Positions 32,192 through 40,939 are shown, counted from the first letter of the stretch. The stretch is 64,000 bases of DNA from Alphaproteobacteria bacterium (GCA_030424845.1 JAUHWC010000001.1:620001-684000), one strand, 5' to 3'. The notes: generated from the letters alone by a model not told the origin. Numbers and translations are program-made.

Positions 32192-32902
32192 ATGGGCGCG
32201 CTTGGACGACATAGCGGCGCGCTCGCCCTTCTTGCCCCGCTGGCTGTCGCGGCGCTCTACCTTCTGCTGCCGGAGCTGGCGCTGGCCCATGACGTGGCCG
32301 AGGGCGACAAGGCCTTTGTCCAGTCGATCGACGGTCCGGCGATCTTTCCTTTCGTGTACCTGGGCGCCAAGCACATGGTGACGGGTTATGACCACATCGC
32401 CTTCCTCGTGGGCGTGGTGTTCTTCCTCCTCCGGCTGAAGGACGTGGTGCTCTATGTTTCCATGTTCACCATCGGCCACTCGATCACGCTGCTCGGTGGC
32501 GTGCTGCTGGGGATCGGGGCCAATGCCTATGTCATCGATGCGATCATCGGCCTGTCCGTCGTCTACAAGGGCGTGGAGAATATCGGCGGTTTTGCGAAGA
32601 TCGGCCTGAAGATCGATACGCGGGCAGCGGTGCTGGTGTTCGGCCTGTTCCACGGCATGGGCCTGGCGACCAAGGTGATGGACCTGGAGGTTTCACCCAA
32701 CGGGCTGCTGACCAACCTCATTTCCTTCAACGTCGGTGTAGAACTGGGGCAGGTGATCGTGCTTGCCTTTGTCGTCACCCTGTTCGCAACCTGGCGGCAG
32801 AAACCCAGTTTCGGCAAATATGCCTTTGCCGCCAATATCGCCCTCGTCGGCGTGGGCCTGGCGCTCACCGCCATCCAGATACAAGGATATCTGTCATCAT
32901 GA
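32192..32902 (+). CDS. HupE/UreJ-like polytopic membrane protein
   Basis: 236 residues with six or seven membrane helices. After a signal-like start and a short periplasmic stretch it has GAKHMVTGYDHIAFLVGVVF with FFLLRLKDVVLY, then SMFTIGHSITLLGGVLLGIG, VLVFGLFHGMGLATKVMDLE and FNVGVELGQVIVLAFVVTLF. The His and Asp in membrane helices (HxxxGxDH, GHS, FHG) are the metal-contact pattern of the HupE/UreJ_2 family, thought to pass nickel or another metal. No nickel enzyme lies near, so another metal for the neighbouring cytochromes or dehydrogenases is possible. Overlaps the next gene by ATGA. Confidence 0.82.
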   Translation: MGALGRHSGALALLAPLAVAALYLLLPELALAHDVAEGDKAFVQSIDGPAIFPFVYLGAKHMVTGYDHIAFLVGVVFFLLRLKDVVLYVSMFTIGHSITLLGGVLLGIGANAYVIDAIIGLSVVYKGVENIGGFAKIGLKIDTRAAVLVFGLFHGMGLATKVMDLEVSPNGLLTNLISFNVGVELGQVIVLAFVVTLFATWRQKPSFGKYAFAANIALVGVGLALTAIQIQGYLSS

Positions 32903-33549
32903 GCAAATCGCGCACTCCCTATGTCGCTGCCGGCGCGGCGGCCGCCATGGCCTTCGTTGCCGTGGCCTTCGTCCTGCCTGCCGAAACCGGCTGGGACCCC
33001 ACCGGCATCGGCACCGCCACCGGCCTCGTGAAGATCGCCGAACCCGACAATGCCGAGCTGGAGCGCGGCATGGCCCGCATGGAAACACAGGAGGTGCTGC
33101 TGCTCTCCGACACCGCGCCCGCTCCCGAGGAAGGCGTGACCGACAGCTGGGAATGGGAACTGGGCCCGTATGAAGCGGTCGAGTTCAAGTACACCATTCC
33201 CGAAGGCGCGCGCATGGCGTTCCGCTGGGAAGGTTCGGACACACTCAACTATGACATGCATTCCCACCCCTTCGAAGGCGGGGTGGAAATGACCGAGAGC
33301 TACGGCGTTGACGAGGCCCGGGTGATGCAGGGTGTATACATCGCGCCCTTCACCGGCATCCACGGCTGGTACTGGCAGAATCGCTCGGTCACGCCCGTGA
33401 CGCTGAAGCTGGAAACTTCGGGCGGGATGACGACTTCCGCGATCTTCGGTGCCAGCGGCGAGGTCGAGCGTCCGCTGGAAGGGGTGGAGAACACCGTGGA
33501 AGGTGCGGCGGCGGGCCATGAAATGCAGGATGCCGAACCTGCCGAGTGA
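32899..33549 (+). CDS. Membrane-anchored periplasmic protein next to HupE
   Basis: 216 residues. A single N-terminal hydrophobic helix (YVAAGAAAAMAFVAVAFVLP) anchors it; the rest is periplasmic. The domain has YEAVEFKYTIPEGARMAFRW, DMHSHPFEGGVEMTESYGVD, and FTGIHGWYWQNRSVTPVTLK, with several His and aromatic residues that could bind metal. This type of protein is often annotated just as a transmembrane anchor protein and tends to sit beside HupE/UreJ-like genes, so the two likely work together. No known catalytic motif. Starts at an ATG overlapping the HupE-like stop; last gene of the unit. Confidence 0.72.
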   Translation: MSKSRTPYVAAGAAAAMAFVAVAFVLPAETGWDPTGIGTATGLVKIAEPDNAELERGMARMETQEVLLLSDTAPAPEEGVTDSWEWELGPYEAVEFKYTIPEGARMAFRWEGSDTLNYDMHSHPFEGGVEMTESYGVDEARVMQGVYIAPFTGIHGWYWQNRSVTPVTLKLETSGGMTTSAIFGASGEVERPLEGVENTVEGAAAGHEMQDAEPAE

Positions 33550-33556
33550 TCCGCTG

Positions 33557-33576
33557 CGCAAATGTTACCATTTGCG
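33557..33576. promoter_or_regulatory. 20-base perfect dyad between operons
   Basis: CGCAAATG-TTAC-CATTTGCG: two exact 8-base arms around 4 bases, starting 8 bases after the stop of the anchored protein and about 45 bases upstream of the -35 box of PQQ-dehydrogenase 3. It fits an operator or a terminator stem; there is no T-run, which favours the operator. Confidence 0.5.
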
Positions 33577-33606
33577 ACAAAAATTTCGGATTAAGTCAAA
33601 TTCAGG

Positions 33607-33649
33607 GGCCTATAGGCCCTTGTTGAAGCGCGTAGCTTGCGGCTAGATT
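33607..33649 (+). promoter_or_regulatory. EL222-type LOV-HTH site and promoter of PQQ-dehydrogenase 3
   Basis: GGCCTATAGGCC (33607-33618) matches the EL222 consensus RGNCYWWRGNCY at all ten fixed positions and is a perfect palindrome. One base later comes TTGTTG (33620-33625), an 18-base spacer and TAGATT (33644-33649), a plausible sigma-70 promoter. An activator site abutting the -35 box fits how EL222 is known to work. A LOV-HTH gene lies at 51365-52027. Confidence 0.5.
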
Positions 33650-33703
33650 GCCCGTAGCTCGAAGGCCGGATTCTGGCCGCGATAGACCAATGGGGAGTTG
33701 GGA

Positions 33704-35695
33704 GTGATCAACCTGTCGATCAACCGCGCCGGCAAGACCGGTCTTACAAGCCGCGCACTGCGGCTGGTAGCAATTTCAACGCTGGCCGTTGCCAGTGCGG
33801 CATGCGCCACAACCGATGGTGCGCAGACCGCATCCGCAAGCAGCGTTGCCAGCGCGCCCGCATCCGCCGTCGATTACGTCGGCTGGGATGGCTACCTGGG
33901 CGGCGGCGACAGTTCGCAATATTCCGCGCTGGACCAGATCAACAAGTCCAACGTCAACCAGCTCGAAGTCGCCTGGACCTATTCCACCGGCGAAGGCGCG
34001 CCGCCGATCTTCAGCCCCACCATCGGTGGTGGCCGGATGTATGTCATCAATGGCGAAAGCAAGCTGGTGGCACTCGATCCCGCCACCGGGGAAGAGCTGT
34101 GGGTCTCCAACCTCGAAGGCCGCGTCGGCTCTCGCGGGGTGAACTACTGGGAAAGCGAGGACGGCTCCGAAGGCCGCCTGATCGTTCTCAACAACGGCAT
34201 CCTGCGCGCCGTCGATGCGGCAACCGGCCAGATGATCCCCACCTTCGGCATCGATGGCGGCGTGGACCTGCGCGATGCCCTGCCCGAAGGTTCGGTGATG
34301 CCCCCCGGCCCGCTGATGACCAACAACCCGGGCCGCATCTACAAAAACACCGTCATCATGTCGCTGCCCGCCGGCGCCTATGACTATGCTTCCGCCCCGG
34401 CTGACATCCAGGCCTATGACGTGATCACGGGCGAGCTGAAGTGGGTCTTCCACACTGTCCCGCGCGAGGGTGAATTCGGCCATGACACCTGGCCCGAGAC
34501 CGAGGATTTCGCCCAGTTCGGCGGTGTTCACAACTGGTCGGAAAGCACGATCGATGTCGAAAACGGCATCATGTTCATTCCCACCGGCACGCCGCGCTAC
34601 GATTTCTACGGCGGCAACCGTGAAGGCGACAACCTGTTCGGCAACTCGCTGGTCGCGCTGGATGCCGAGACGGGTGAGCGCCTGTGGCACTTCCAGACCG
34701 TGCATCACGACCTGTGGGACTTCGATATCCCCGTGGCTCCCAAGCTGATGACGATCACCCGCAATGGCGAGGAGATCCCGATTGTCATCCAGGCAACCAA
34801 GCAGGGCTATGTCTTCACCTTCCACCGCCTGACCGGCGAACCGATCTGGCCGATCGAGGAAGTGCCGGTGCCGCCATCGGACGTGGAGGGCGAACACGCC
34901 TCTCCCACCCAGCCGGTGCCGACATGGCCGGAACCCTTCATGCGCCTGTCCTTCAGCGAGGATGACATCAACCCCTACCTGCCCGAGGCGGACCAGGAAG
35001 CGCTGCGCGAGAACCTGCGCAACGTCTGGCGCAATGACGGCATCTTCACCCCGCCTTCGGAACGTGGCTCCATTTCCATGCCCGGCCACAATGGCGGCGC
35101 GAACTGGGGCAATGTCGCGGTCGATCCGGTCAACAAGCGCCTCTATGTCGTCAGCCGCGAACTGCCGCTGCTGCTGAAGATCAACAAGGACAATCGCGAG
35201 AGCGCGCTGGAAGCCATGCCGAACGCGCAGGAGGACAATGTCCCCTATCGCTGGCCGGTCAACTTCATGCTGCAATCCAACGGCATGGTGGCGATCAAGC
35301 CGCCGTTCTCCAACCTCACCGCCTATGACATGAACACGGGCGAGCGCATCTTCCATATCCCGAATGGCGAGATCCTGACGCTGGAGGAACAGGGCATTAC
35401 CGGCGTTGGCGCACAGGCGCCGCGTTCCGGCCCGATCGTGACTGCCGGCGGCCTGCTGTTCGTCAACACCGCTTCCGATCGCGCCCTGCGCGCCCGCGAT
35501 GCAGCCACGGGCGAAGTGCTTTGGGAACACCGCTTCGATGCGGCAACCGAAGGCGTGATGGCCACTTACGAAGTGGATGGCCGCCAGTACATCACCGTTC
35601 CGGTGGGCGGTGTCGGCCACTTCCTCGGCGGCCTTGGCCTGCCCGAGCCGGGTGAGAGCCGCTACGTCACCTTCGCGCTTCCGGCAGGCAACTGA
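33704..35695 (+). CDS. PQQ-dependent dehydrogenase 3
   Basis: 663 residues, exported; the N-terminal signal ends near VASAACATT, perhaps a weak lipobox. Propeller blades repeat (KLVALDPATGEELWVSNL, LRAVDAATGQMIPTFG, SLVALDAETGERLWHFQT). HHDLWDFDIPVAP gives Asp339 and Asp341, and GHNGGANWGNVAVDP is typical of the glucose/quinate-type soluble branch. No haem site. GTG at 33704 with GGGGAG 6 bases upstream is preferred over the TTG at 33698. First gene of a five-gene unit with three paralogous exported proteins and a carboxylesterase; the next ATG overlaps its stop by one base (TGATG). Confidence 0.88.
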   Translation: MINLSINRAGKTGLTSRALRLVAISTLAVASAACATTDGAQTASASSVASAPASAVDYVGWDGYLGGGDSSQYSALDQINKSNVNQLEVAWTYSTGEGAPPIFSPTIGGGRMYVINGESKLVALDPATGEELWVSNLEGRVGSRGVNYWESEDGSEGRLIVLNNGILRAVDAATGQMIPTFGIDGGVDLRDALPEGSVMPPGPLMTNNPGRIYKNTVIMSLPAGAYDYASAPADIQAYDVITGELKWVFHTVPREGEFGHDTWPETEDFAQFGGVHNWSESTIDVENGIMFIPTGTPRYDFYGGNREGDNLFGNSLVALDAETGERLWHFQTVHHDLWDFDIPVAPKLMTITRNGEEIPIVIQATKQGYVFTFHRLTGEPIWPIEEVPVPPSDVEGEHASPTQPVPTWPEPFMRLSFSEDDINPYLPEADQEALRENLRNVWRNDGIFTPPSERGSISMPGHNGGANWGNVAVDPVNKRLYVVSRELPLLLKINKDNRESALEAMPNAQEDNVPYRWPVNFMLQSNGMVAIKPPFSNLTAYDMNTGERIFHIPNGEILTLEEQGITGVGAQAPRSGPIVTAGGLLFVNTASDRALRARDAATGEVLWEHRFDAATEGVMATYEVDGRQYITVPVGGVGHFLGGLGLPEPGESRYVTFALPAGN

Positions 35696-36735
35696 TGTCT
35701 GTCTTGCGGACTTCGACCATCGCCCTTCTTGCCGGCAGCCTGCTGACCGGCACGGCCATGGCGCAGGGGGAAGACCTCACCGTCCTTCCCGCGCCGTCCG
35801 ATGCCTTCCAGCCCGGGCTGACGGCATGGGGCGAACCCGATTTCCGCGGCGGCTGGCCGATCGACCACCTCAACGGTCGCACGCCGCTGCAACGCGCTCC
35901 GGAACACGGCAACCGCCAGCTTCTGACAGAAGAGGAATTTGCCGAACGCGCCGACATGGTGGAGGTGCTGGAGCAGCGTTACGAGAACGAGGACAGCACC
36001 GACACGATGGGCATCGGCCACTGGGCCGAGGTTTCTCCCGCCAATCGCCGCACCAGCTGGATCACCTCGCCTGCCGACGGCCAGCTTCCTGCCTATACCG
36101 ATGAAGGCCAGCGCCTGTCCGATGCCATGCGTTCCACCTGGGCGCAGGGCCAGCCGTTTGACTGGGTGGATGACTTCGACAGCTGGGACCGCTGCATTTC
36201 GCGCGGGCTTCCTGCGTCGATGTTCCCCTTCATGTACAACAACGGCATGCGCATCTTCCAGGCACCCGGCCTGGTCGCGATCCAGATGGAAATGGTGCAT
36301 GAAACCCGCCTGATCCCGACCGATGGCAGCGCCTCCATCCCCGCCCGGATCAAGCATTGGCTGGGCGAAAGCCGGGGTGAATGGGAAGACCACAACACGC
36401 TGAAGGTCACCACCACCAACTTCATGCCGGGCCCTTCCGCCACCAACATCGGCACCACGGGCTCCCCGCGCGAGAACGATACGCCGGTCAGCGCCGAGGC
36501 ACGGCTGGTGGAACGCTTCCACATGGTCGGCCCGGACGAGATCATCTATGAATTCACCTGGGAAGACCCGGTGGTATTCACCCAGCCGTGGTCCGCCCGC
36601 CTCGAATGGCAGCGCGACGATGACTACGAGATCTTCGAATATGCCTGCCACGAGGGCAATGTGCAGATCCGCAATTACATCAACGCCAGCCGCGCCGATC
36701 GTGCAGCGGCAGCCGCAGCCAGCGGCACGCAGTAG
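35695..36735 (+). CDS. Exported protein of an undescribed PQQ-linked family, paralog 1
   Basis: 346 residues; the signal peptide ends at TGTAMAQ. Function unknown. It shares with the next two genes an N-terminal LTVLPAPSDAFQPGLTAWGE PDFRGGWP-like block, a central DDFDSWDRCISRGLPASMFP with FMYNNGMRI, a GESRGEWEDHNTLKVTTTNF strand, then ARLVERFHMVGPDEIIYEFT and a C-terminal DYEIFEYACHEGN with NVQIRNYI. Two Cys (in WDRC and YACHEG) recur in all three, probably a disulfide; ACHEG is not a haem motif. The beta-rich pattern suggests a binding or lid protein in the periplasm. Starts one base into the stop of PQQ-dehydrogenase 3. Confidence 0.8.
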   Translation: MSVLRTSTIALLAGSLLTGTAMAQGEDLTVLPAPSDAFQPGLTAWGEPDFRGGWPIDHLNGRTPLQRAPEHGNRQLLTEEEFAERADMVEVLEQRYENEDSTDTMGIGHWAEVSPANRRTSWITSPADGQLPAYTDEGQRLSDAMRSTWAQGQPFDWVDDFDSWDRCISRGLPASMFPFMYNNGMRIFQAPGLVAIQMEMVHETRLIPTDGSASIPARIKHWLGESRGEWEDHNTLKVTTTNFMPGPSATNIGTTGSPRENDTPVSAEARLVERFHMVGPDEIIYEFTWEDPVVFTQPWSARLEWQRDDDYEIFEYACHEGNVQIRNYINASRADRAAAAAASGTQ

Positions 36736-36745
36736 GAGCAAGTCG

Positions 36746-37903
36746 ATGATCCGCCAGCAGAAAACCCACGGCAACCGCGCTCTCGCAGCGATCGCTTGCG
36801 GCCTTGCCGCGACCCTCGCCGCACCGGCGATGGTGAGTGCGCAGGCGCCTGCGACGGTCGTGCCGGATGATCTCACGGTCATGCCGCCGGTTTCCGAGGA
36901 CTACACCCCGGCCACCACTCCCTGGGGTGATCCGGACCTGCGCGGCACCTGGCCGATCAACGACATCGCCGAACTGCCCGTGCAGCGCCCCGCCCAGTAT
37001 GGCGACCGCTTCTGGAAGACAGATGCCGAACTGGCTGCCGAACAGGGCCGTGTCGAGGCGCTGGAGGAAGCCTACGAGAACGAGGACGAGGAAGGCACGA
37101 TCGGCCTTGGCCACTGGATCGAATACCAGGCAGGCAGCCGTCGCACCTCCATGCTGATCGATCCGGCGGACGGGCAACTGCCCCCGATGACCGAGCAGGG
37201 CATCCACGATGCCTCGCTGATGCGGGCCAGCTGGGTTGTCGGCCAGACCTTCGACTGGGTGGACGATTTCGACAGCTGGGACCGTTGCTGGACGCGCGGT
37301 TTCCCCGCTTCCATGCTGCCCTTCCGCTACAACAACGGCATCCGCATCTACCAGTCGCCCGGCTATGTGGTGATCGCGCTGGAAATGCTCGGCACCAGGG
37401 TGATCCCGGTGAGCGGCGATACCGAGCAATGGCCTGCCGCCGTGACCGGCATGTTCGGGCAGAGCCGGGGCCGGTGGGAGGACCACAACACGCTGGTGGT
37501 GGAAACGACCAACCTCCAGCCCGGCGCCTCGCCGCTCAACATGGCGACGCGCGGCGTGCCGCCCAACAACACGCTGCCGACCAGCGGTGAGGCGACCACC
37601 GTGGAACGCTTCCACATGATCGGCCCGGACACGATCACTTACGAGCTGACCTATTCCGACCCGGTTGTCTGGGAAGCGCCCTGGACGCTGCGCGTGGACT
37701 GGACCCGCGACGACAGCTATGAATTCTTTGAATATGCCTGCCACGAAGGCAATGTGCAGGTGCGCAACTACATCACCGCCAACCGCGCCCTGCGGGAACA
37801 GGAATATGCCCGCGGGCGCATGCTGGATCCGGTCGATCCCGATGCTGCGCCGCCGCCAAGCATGGATCCGGCCAGCCGCGGTGTGGGCAATGACGAGGAC
37901 TGA
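36746..37903 (+). CDS. Exported protein of an undescribed PQQ-linked family, paralog 2
   Basis: 385 residues; signal peptide to about AMVSAQA. Same blocks as the neighbours: LTVMPPVSEDYTPATTPWGD, PDLRGTWPINDI, DDFDSWDRCWTRGFPASMLP, FRYNNGIRIYQSPGYVVIAL, SRGRWEDHNTLVVETTNL, VERFHMIGPDTITYELTYSD and YEFFEYACHEGNVQVRNYI. It differs by a longer Pro/Asp-rich tail (LDPVDPDAAPPPSMDPASRG). AGGAG lies 7 bases before the ATG at 36746. Middle gene of the tandem; the close match to copies 1 and 3 indicates duplication in place. No function known. Confidence 0.82.
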   Translation: MIRQQKTHGNRALAAIACGLAATLAAPAMVSAQAPATVVPDDLTVMPPVSEDYTPATTPWGDPDLRGTWPINDIAELPVQRPAQYGDRFWKTDAELAAEQGRVEALEEAYENEDEEGTIGLGHWIEYQAGSRRTSMLIDPADGQLPPMTEQGIHDASLMRASWVVGQTFDWVDDFDSWDRCWTRGFPASMLPFRYNNGIRIYQSPGYVVIALEMLGTRVIPVSGDTEQWPAAVTGMFGQSRGRWEDHNTLVVETTNLQPGASPLNMATRGVPPNNTLPTSGEATTVERFHMIGPDTITYELTYSDPVVWEAPWTLRVDWTRDDSYEFFEYACHEGNVQVRNYITANRALREQEYARGRMLDPVDPDAAPPPSMDPASRGVGNDED

Positions 37904-37965
37904 CATTTGCGGGGTCCGGCCCGATCTGGCCGCACCTCACCCGAATACGCTAGGAGAGACGAGAG

Positions 37966-39069
37966 ATGGCTAAGTTCAATTCCAAGATCGGCAGTGCGCT
38001 GGCAGCGGCTTCGCTGGCAGTGCTGGCCGCAACCAGCGCCGGTGCGCAGGACGTTCCCGAAGACCTGACGGTAATGCCGCCGGTTCCCACGGACTACGAA
38101 CCTGCACGCACCGCATGGGGCGATCCGGACCTGCGCGGCATGTTCCCGATCGACAACATCGCCAGCCTGCCGATGCAGCGCCCGGCCCAGTTCGGTGACC
38201 GTTTCTGGCTGACCGAGGATGAATACGCCCGTCGCCAGGAACAGTACGGCCGGTCGGATGCCGCCTATGCTGCGGAAGACGAGAGCGGCACCATCGGCAT
38301 GGGCCACTGGGTGGAATCCGATGCTTCGGGCCGCCGCACCTCGCTGCTGATCAGCCCGGCCAACGGCCAGCTGCCGGCCATGACCGAAGAAGCCCAGGCC
38401 CTGTACCAGGCCGGCCGTTCCAGCTGGACGCCCGGCACGATCCACCAGTGGCTGGACGATTTCGACACCTGGGACCGCTGCATCACCCGCGGCTTCCCGG
38501 CCTCGATGTTCCCGTTCCGCTACAACAACGGCATCCAGATCATGCAGGCCCCGGGCTATTTCGTGATCAACCTGGAAATGATCCACGATAGCCGCATCAT
38601 CCCGATCGTGGACAGCAGGGAAGAAATGGAAGCCATGCGCTGGCCGGCTTCCGTGCGCACCTGGATGGGCCAGTCCATCGGTTACTGGGAAGGCAACACG
38701 CTGGTGGTGGAGACGACCAACATCATCTCCGGTGACAGCGCCACGTCCGACCTGATGGAGCGCGGCCCCTCCCCGCTGAACATGGCGACGATGGGTGTCC
38801 CCCCGTTCAACACCATTCCCACCAGCGACGAGGCAGAGGTGGTGGAACGCATCACCATGACCGGCCCCGATCGCATCGTCTACGAACTGACCTACACCGA
38901 TCCGGAGGTCTTCACCGCTCCGTGGACGGCCCGCCTCGACTGGACGCGTAACGACGAATACGAATTCTTCGAATACGCCTGCCACGAAGGCAATGTGCAG
39001 CCGCGCAACTACATCACCGCTGCACGGGCCGGCCTGGAAGCCGCCGAGGAAACCGAAGGCAACCAGTAA
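37966..39069 (+). CDS. Exported protein of an undescribed PQQ-linked family, paralog 3
   Basis: 367 residues; signal peptide to ATSAGAQ. Blocks: DLTVMPPVPTDYEPARTAWG, DPDLRGMFPIDNI, DDFDTWDRCITRGFPASMFP, FRYNNGIQIMQAPGYFVINL, GYWEGNTLVVETTNIISG, VERITMTGPDRIVYELTYTD, and YEFFEYACHEGNVQPRNYI. Here the central strand reads GYWEGNTLVVET, the form also seen in the distant fourth copy at 47065, so this is the link between the two groups. AGGAGAG precedes the ATG. It is followed after 125 bases by the carboxylesterase, still on the same strand and without a clear terminator between. Confidence 0.82.
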   Translation: MAKFNSKIGSALAAASLAVLAATSAGAQDVPEDLTVMPPVPTDYEPARTAWGDPDLRGMFPIDNIASLPMQRPAQFGDRFWLTEDEYARRQEQYGRSDAAYAAEDESGTIGMGHWVESDASGRRTSLLISPANGQLPAMTEEAQALYQAGRSSWTPGTIHQWLDDFDTWDRCITRGFPASMFPFRYNNGIQIMQAPGYFVINLEMIHDSRIIPIVDSREEMEAMRWPASVRTWMGQSIGYWEGNTLVVETTNIISGDSATSDLMERGPSPLNMATMGVPPFNTIPTSDEAEVVERITMTGPDRIVYELTYTDPEVFTAPWTARLDWTRNDEYEFFEYACHEGNVQPRNYITAARAGLEAAEETEGNQ

Positions 39070-39194
39070 GAACCGAGGGGAAATGGGGCGCTCTTCGCAG
39101 TCCGGCCAGCTTTCGTGAAAGGTGCCGAGACAGCGGATAGCGCCCCTTCTCTTTGCGGCCAGCCCCGTCCGACGGCCGCAAATGGAGGGAGAGA

Positions 39195-40886
39195 ATGCAC
39201 ATGAGGACCATGACCACCCGCGCGGCACTGGCTGTCGCCCTGATCGCCACCACGGCGGCCTGCTCATCCTACGAGGATCGCCCCGCCACTGCGGCAAATG
39301 CCGTGGAAGAGGCAGCCGTTGCCAGCATTTCCTCCGGCCCCGTGGCCACGCAGCAGGGCCTGGTGCAAGGCGTGCCCGGCGCGCTGGAAGGCATCACCGT
39401 GTTCAAGGGCCTTCCCTTCGCCGCCCCTCCGGTTGGCGACCTGCGCTGGGAACAGCCGCGGCCGGCTGCCGGCTGGGATGGCGTGAAAGTGGCAGACAGC
39501 TGGGGCGACAGCTGCGTGCAGAACCCCGCCCCGCAACGCTTCCCGGTCAATTCCGCCACCGACATGCCGGACAGCCCCGGCATTTCGGAAGACTGCCTCT
39601 ACCTCAACGTCTGGACACCTGCCGAAACCGGTGACGAGAACCTGCCCGTCATGGTCTGGCTCTATGGCGGTGCCTATAACGAAGGCGGCGGCTCCGCCCC
39701 CTTCAGCCAGGGTGACCACCTTGCCGCCAAGGGCGTGGTGATGGTCACCTTCAACTATCGCGTCGGCTCGCTCGGCTTCTTTGCCCACCCGGAGCTGACC
39801 GCGGCATCCCCGCACGGCGCATCAGGGAACCAGGCGCTCGGCGATGCCATCGCCGCGCTGCAATGGGTGCAGGACAATATCGCCGCTTTCGGGGGCGATC
39901 CCAGCCGCGTCACCATCTTCGGCGAAAGCGCCGGTGCCGCCATGAACGGCGGCCTTGCGGGCGCTCCCCCGGCAGAGGGCCTTGTCCACCGCGTGATCAG
40001 CCAGTCCGGTAACTGGATGGGCCTCAACATCGCACGGATGACCGGGCGCGAAGCCGCACAGGAACGCACGCTTGGCGCTGCCGAGCAGAATTTCAACACC
40101 ACCAGCCTTGCCGAACTGCGCGCCATCCCTGCCGAGGAAATCCATGCCAAGATCCCCGGCCAGGGCATGATCGTGGATGGCTACATCATCCCCGAGGACC
40201 TGTCCGTGGCCTTCGCCAATGGCCGCCAGCTGCGAGTGGACGTGCTCAACGGATCGAACGAGGATGAAGGCAGCTTCACCGCCGCCTTCGGCCCGCCGGC
40301 CACGCTGGAAAGCTGGAACCAGGGCGAAGCATTCCGCTGGGGCGAGCTGGTGGAAATGGGCCGCGCCGCCTACCCCGTCTCCACTGACGAGGAAGCCCGC
40401 GCCACTTCCACCATGCCCTTTGGCGACAACATGAGCTGGCTGCACCGCCAGTTTGCCGAATACCAGGCGGAAATCGGCCAGAATGCCTATCACTACTGGT
40501 TCCGCCACGATCCGCCCTATGACGCAGACCGCGCGAACCTGGGCGCTGCGCATACGGGCGAGATCCCCTATGTGTTCGACAATCTCTGCGCCCCGCGCAC
40601 CTTCCCCGGCGGCTCGTCCGTGGAACTGATGTGCGGCAATGCTGAGGAAGAGGCCTTCGCGGACCTCGTCTCGCAATACTGGGTGAACTTCGCCCGCACC
40701 GGCAACCCCAATGGCGAAGGCCTGCCGCACTGGCCGGCCGTTGGCGAACTGGGCGCGAATGAAGCGATGATCCTCGATGCAGGCAACACCGGCGTCGGCC
40801 CGTGGCTGGGCGAGGCAAAGATTTCGCTCTACGATGCCATGTTCAAGGCCCGCGTGGCCGAACCGCTGGGGATCGACGCGGAATAA
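39195..40886 (+). CDS. Exported type-B carboxylesterase
   Basis: 563 residues, carboxylesterase/lipase family (the fold of acetylcholinesterase and p-nitrobenzyl esterase). The N-terminus is an export signal ending TTAACSS, possibly a lipid anchor at Cys23. The catalytic triad can be read: Ser245 in FGESAGAAMNGG, Glu358 in NEDEGSFTA, His453 in GAAHTGEIPYVFDN; the oxyanion loop is WLYGGAYNEGGG, and EDCLYLNVWTPA carries the family disulfide Cys. It should hydrolyse esters in the periplasm, possibly releasing the alcohol or acid that the PQQ enzyme of the same unit oxidises (inference). GGAGGGAGAG precedes the ATG; a strong terminator follows. Confidence 0.9.
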   Translation: MHMRTMTTRAALAVALIATTAACSSYEDRPATAANAVEEAAVASISSGPVATQQGLVQGVPGALEGITVFKGLPFAAPPVGDLRWEQPRPAAGWDGVKVADSWGDSCVQNPAPQRFPVNSATDMPDSPGISEDCLYLNVWTPAETGDENLPVMVWLYGGAYNEGGGSAPFSQGDHLAAKGVVMVTFNYRVGSLGFFAHPELTAASPHGASGNQALGDAIAALQWVQDNIAAFGGDPSRVTIFGESAGAAMNGGLAGAPPAEGLVHRVISQSGNWMGLNIARMTGREAAQERTLGAAEQNFNTTSLAELRAIPAEEIHAKIPGQGMIVDGYIIPEDLSVAFANGRQLRVDVLNGSNEDEGSFTAAFGPPATLESWNQGEAFRWGELVEMGRAAYPVSTDEEARATSTMPFGDNMSWLHRQFAEYQAEIGQNAYHYWFRHDPPYDADRANLGAAHTGEIPYVFDNLCAPRTFPGGSSVELMCGNAEEEAFADLVSQYWVNFARTGNPNGEGLPHWPAVGELGANEAMILDAGNTGVGPWLGEAKISLYDAMFKARVAEPLGIDAE

Positions 40887-40908
40887 ACAGGCTTCGTGCT
40901 GACAAAAT

Positions 40909-40939
40909 GGCCGCGCGGGGTGACTCGCGCGGCCTTTTT
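40909..40939 (+). terminator. Intrinsic terminator after the carboxylesterase
   Basis: GGCCGCGCG (40909-40917), 8-base loop, CGCGCGGCC (40926-40934), then TTTTT. It closes the five-gene PQQ-dehydrogenase-3 operon. Confidence 0.88.

Noticed and set aside
35695-39069. Reading the ACHEG motif of the tandem paralogs as a haem c site
   Set aside because: Haem attachment needs CxxCH; these proteins have only one Cys in the motif.
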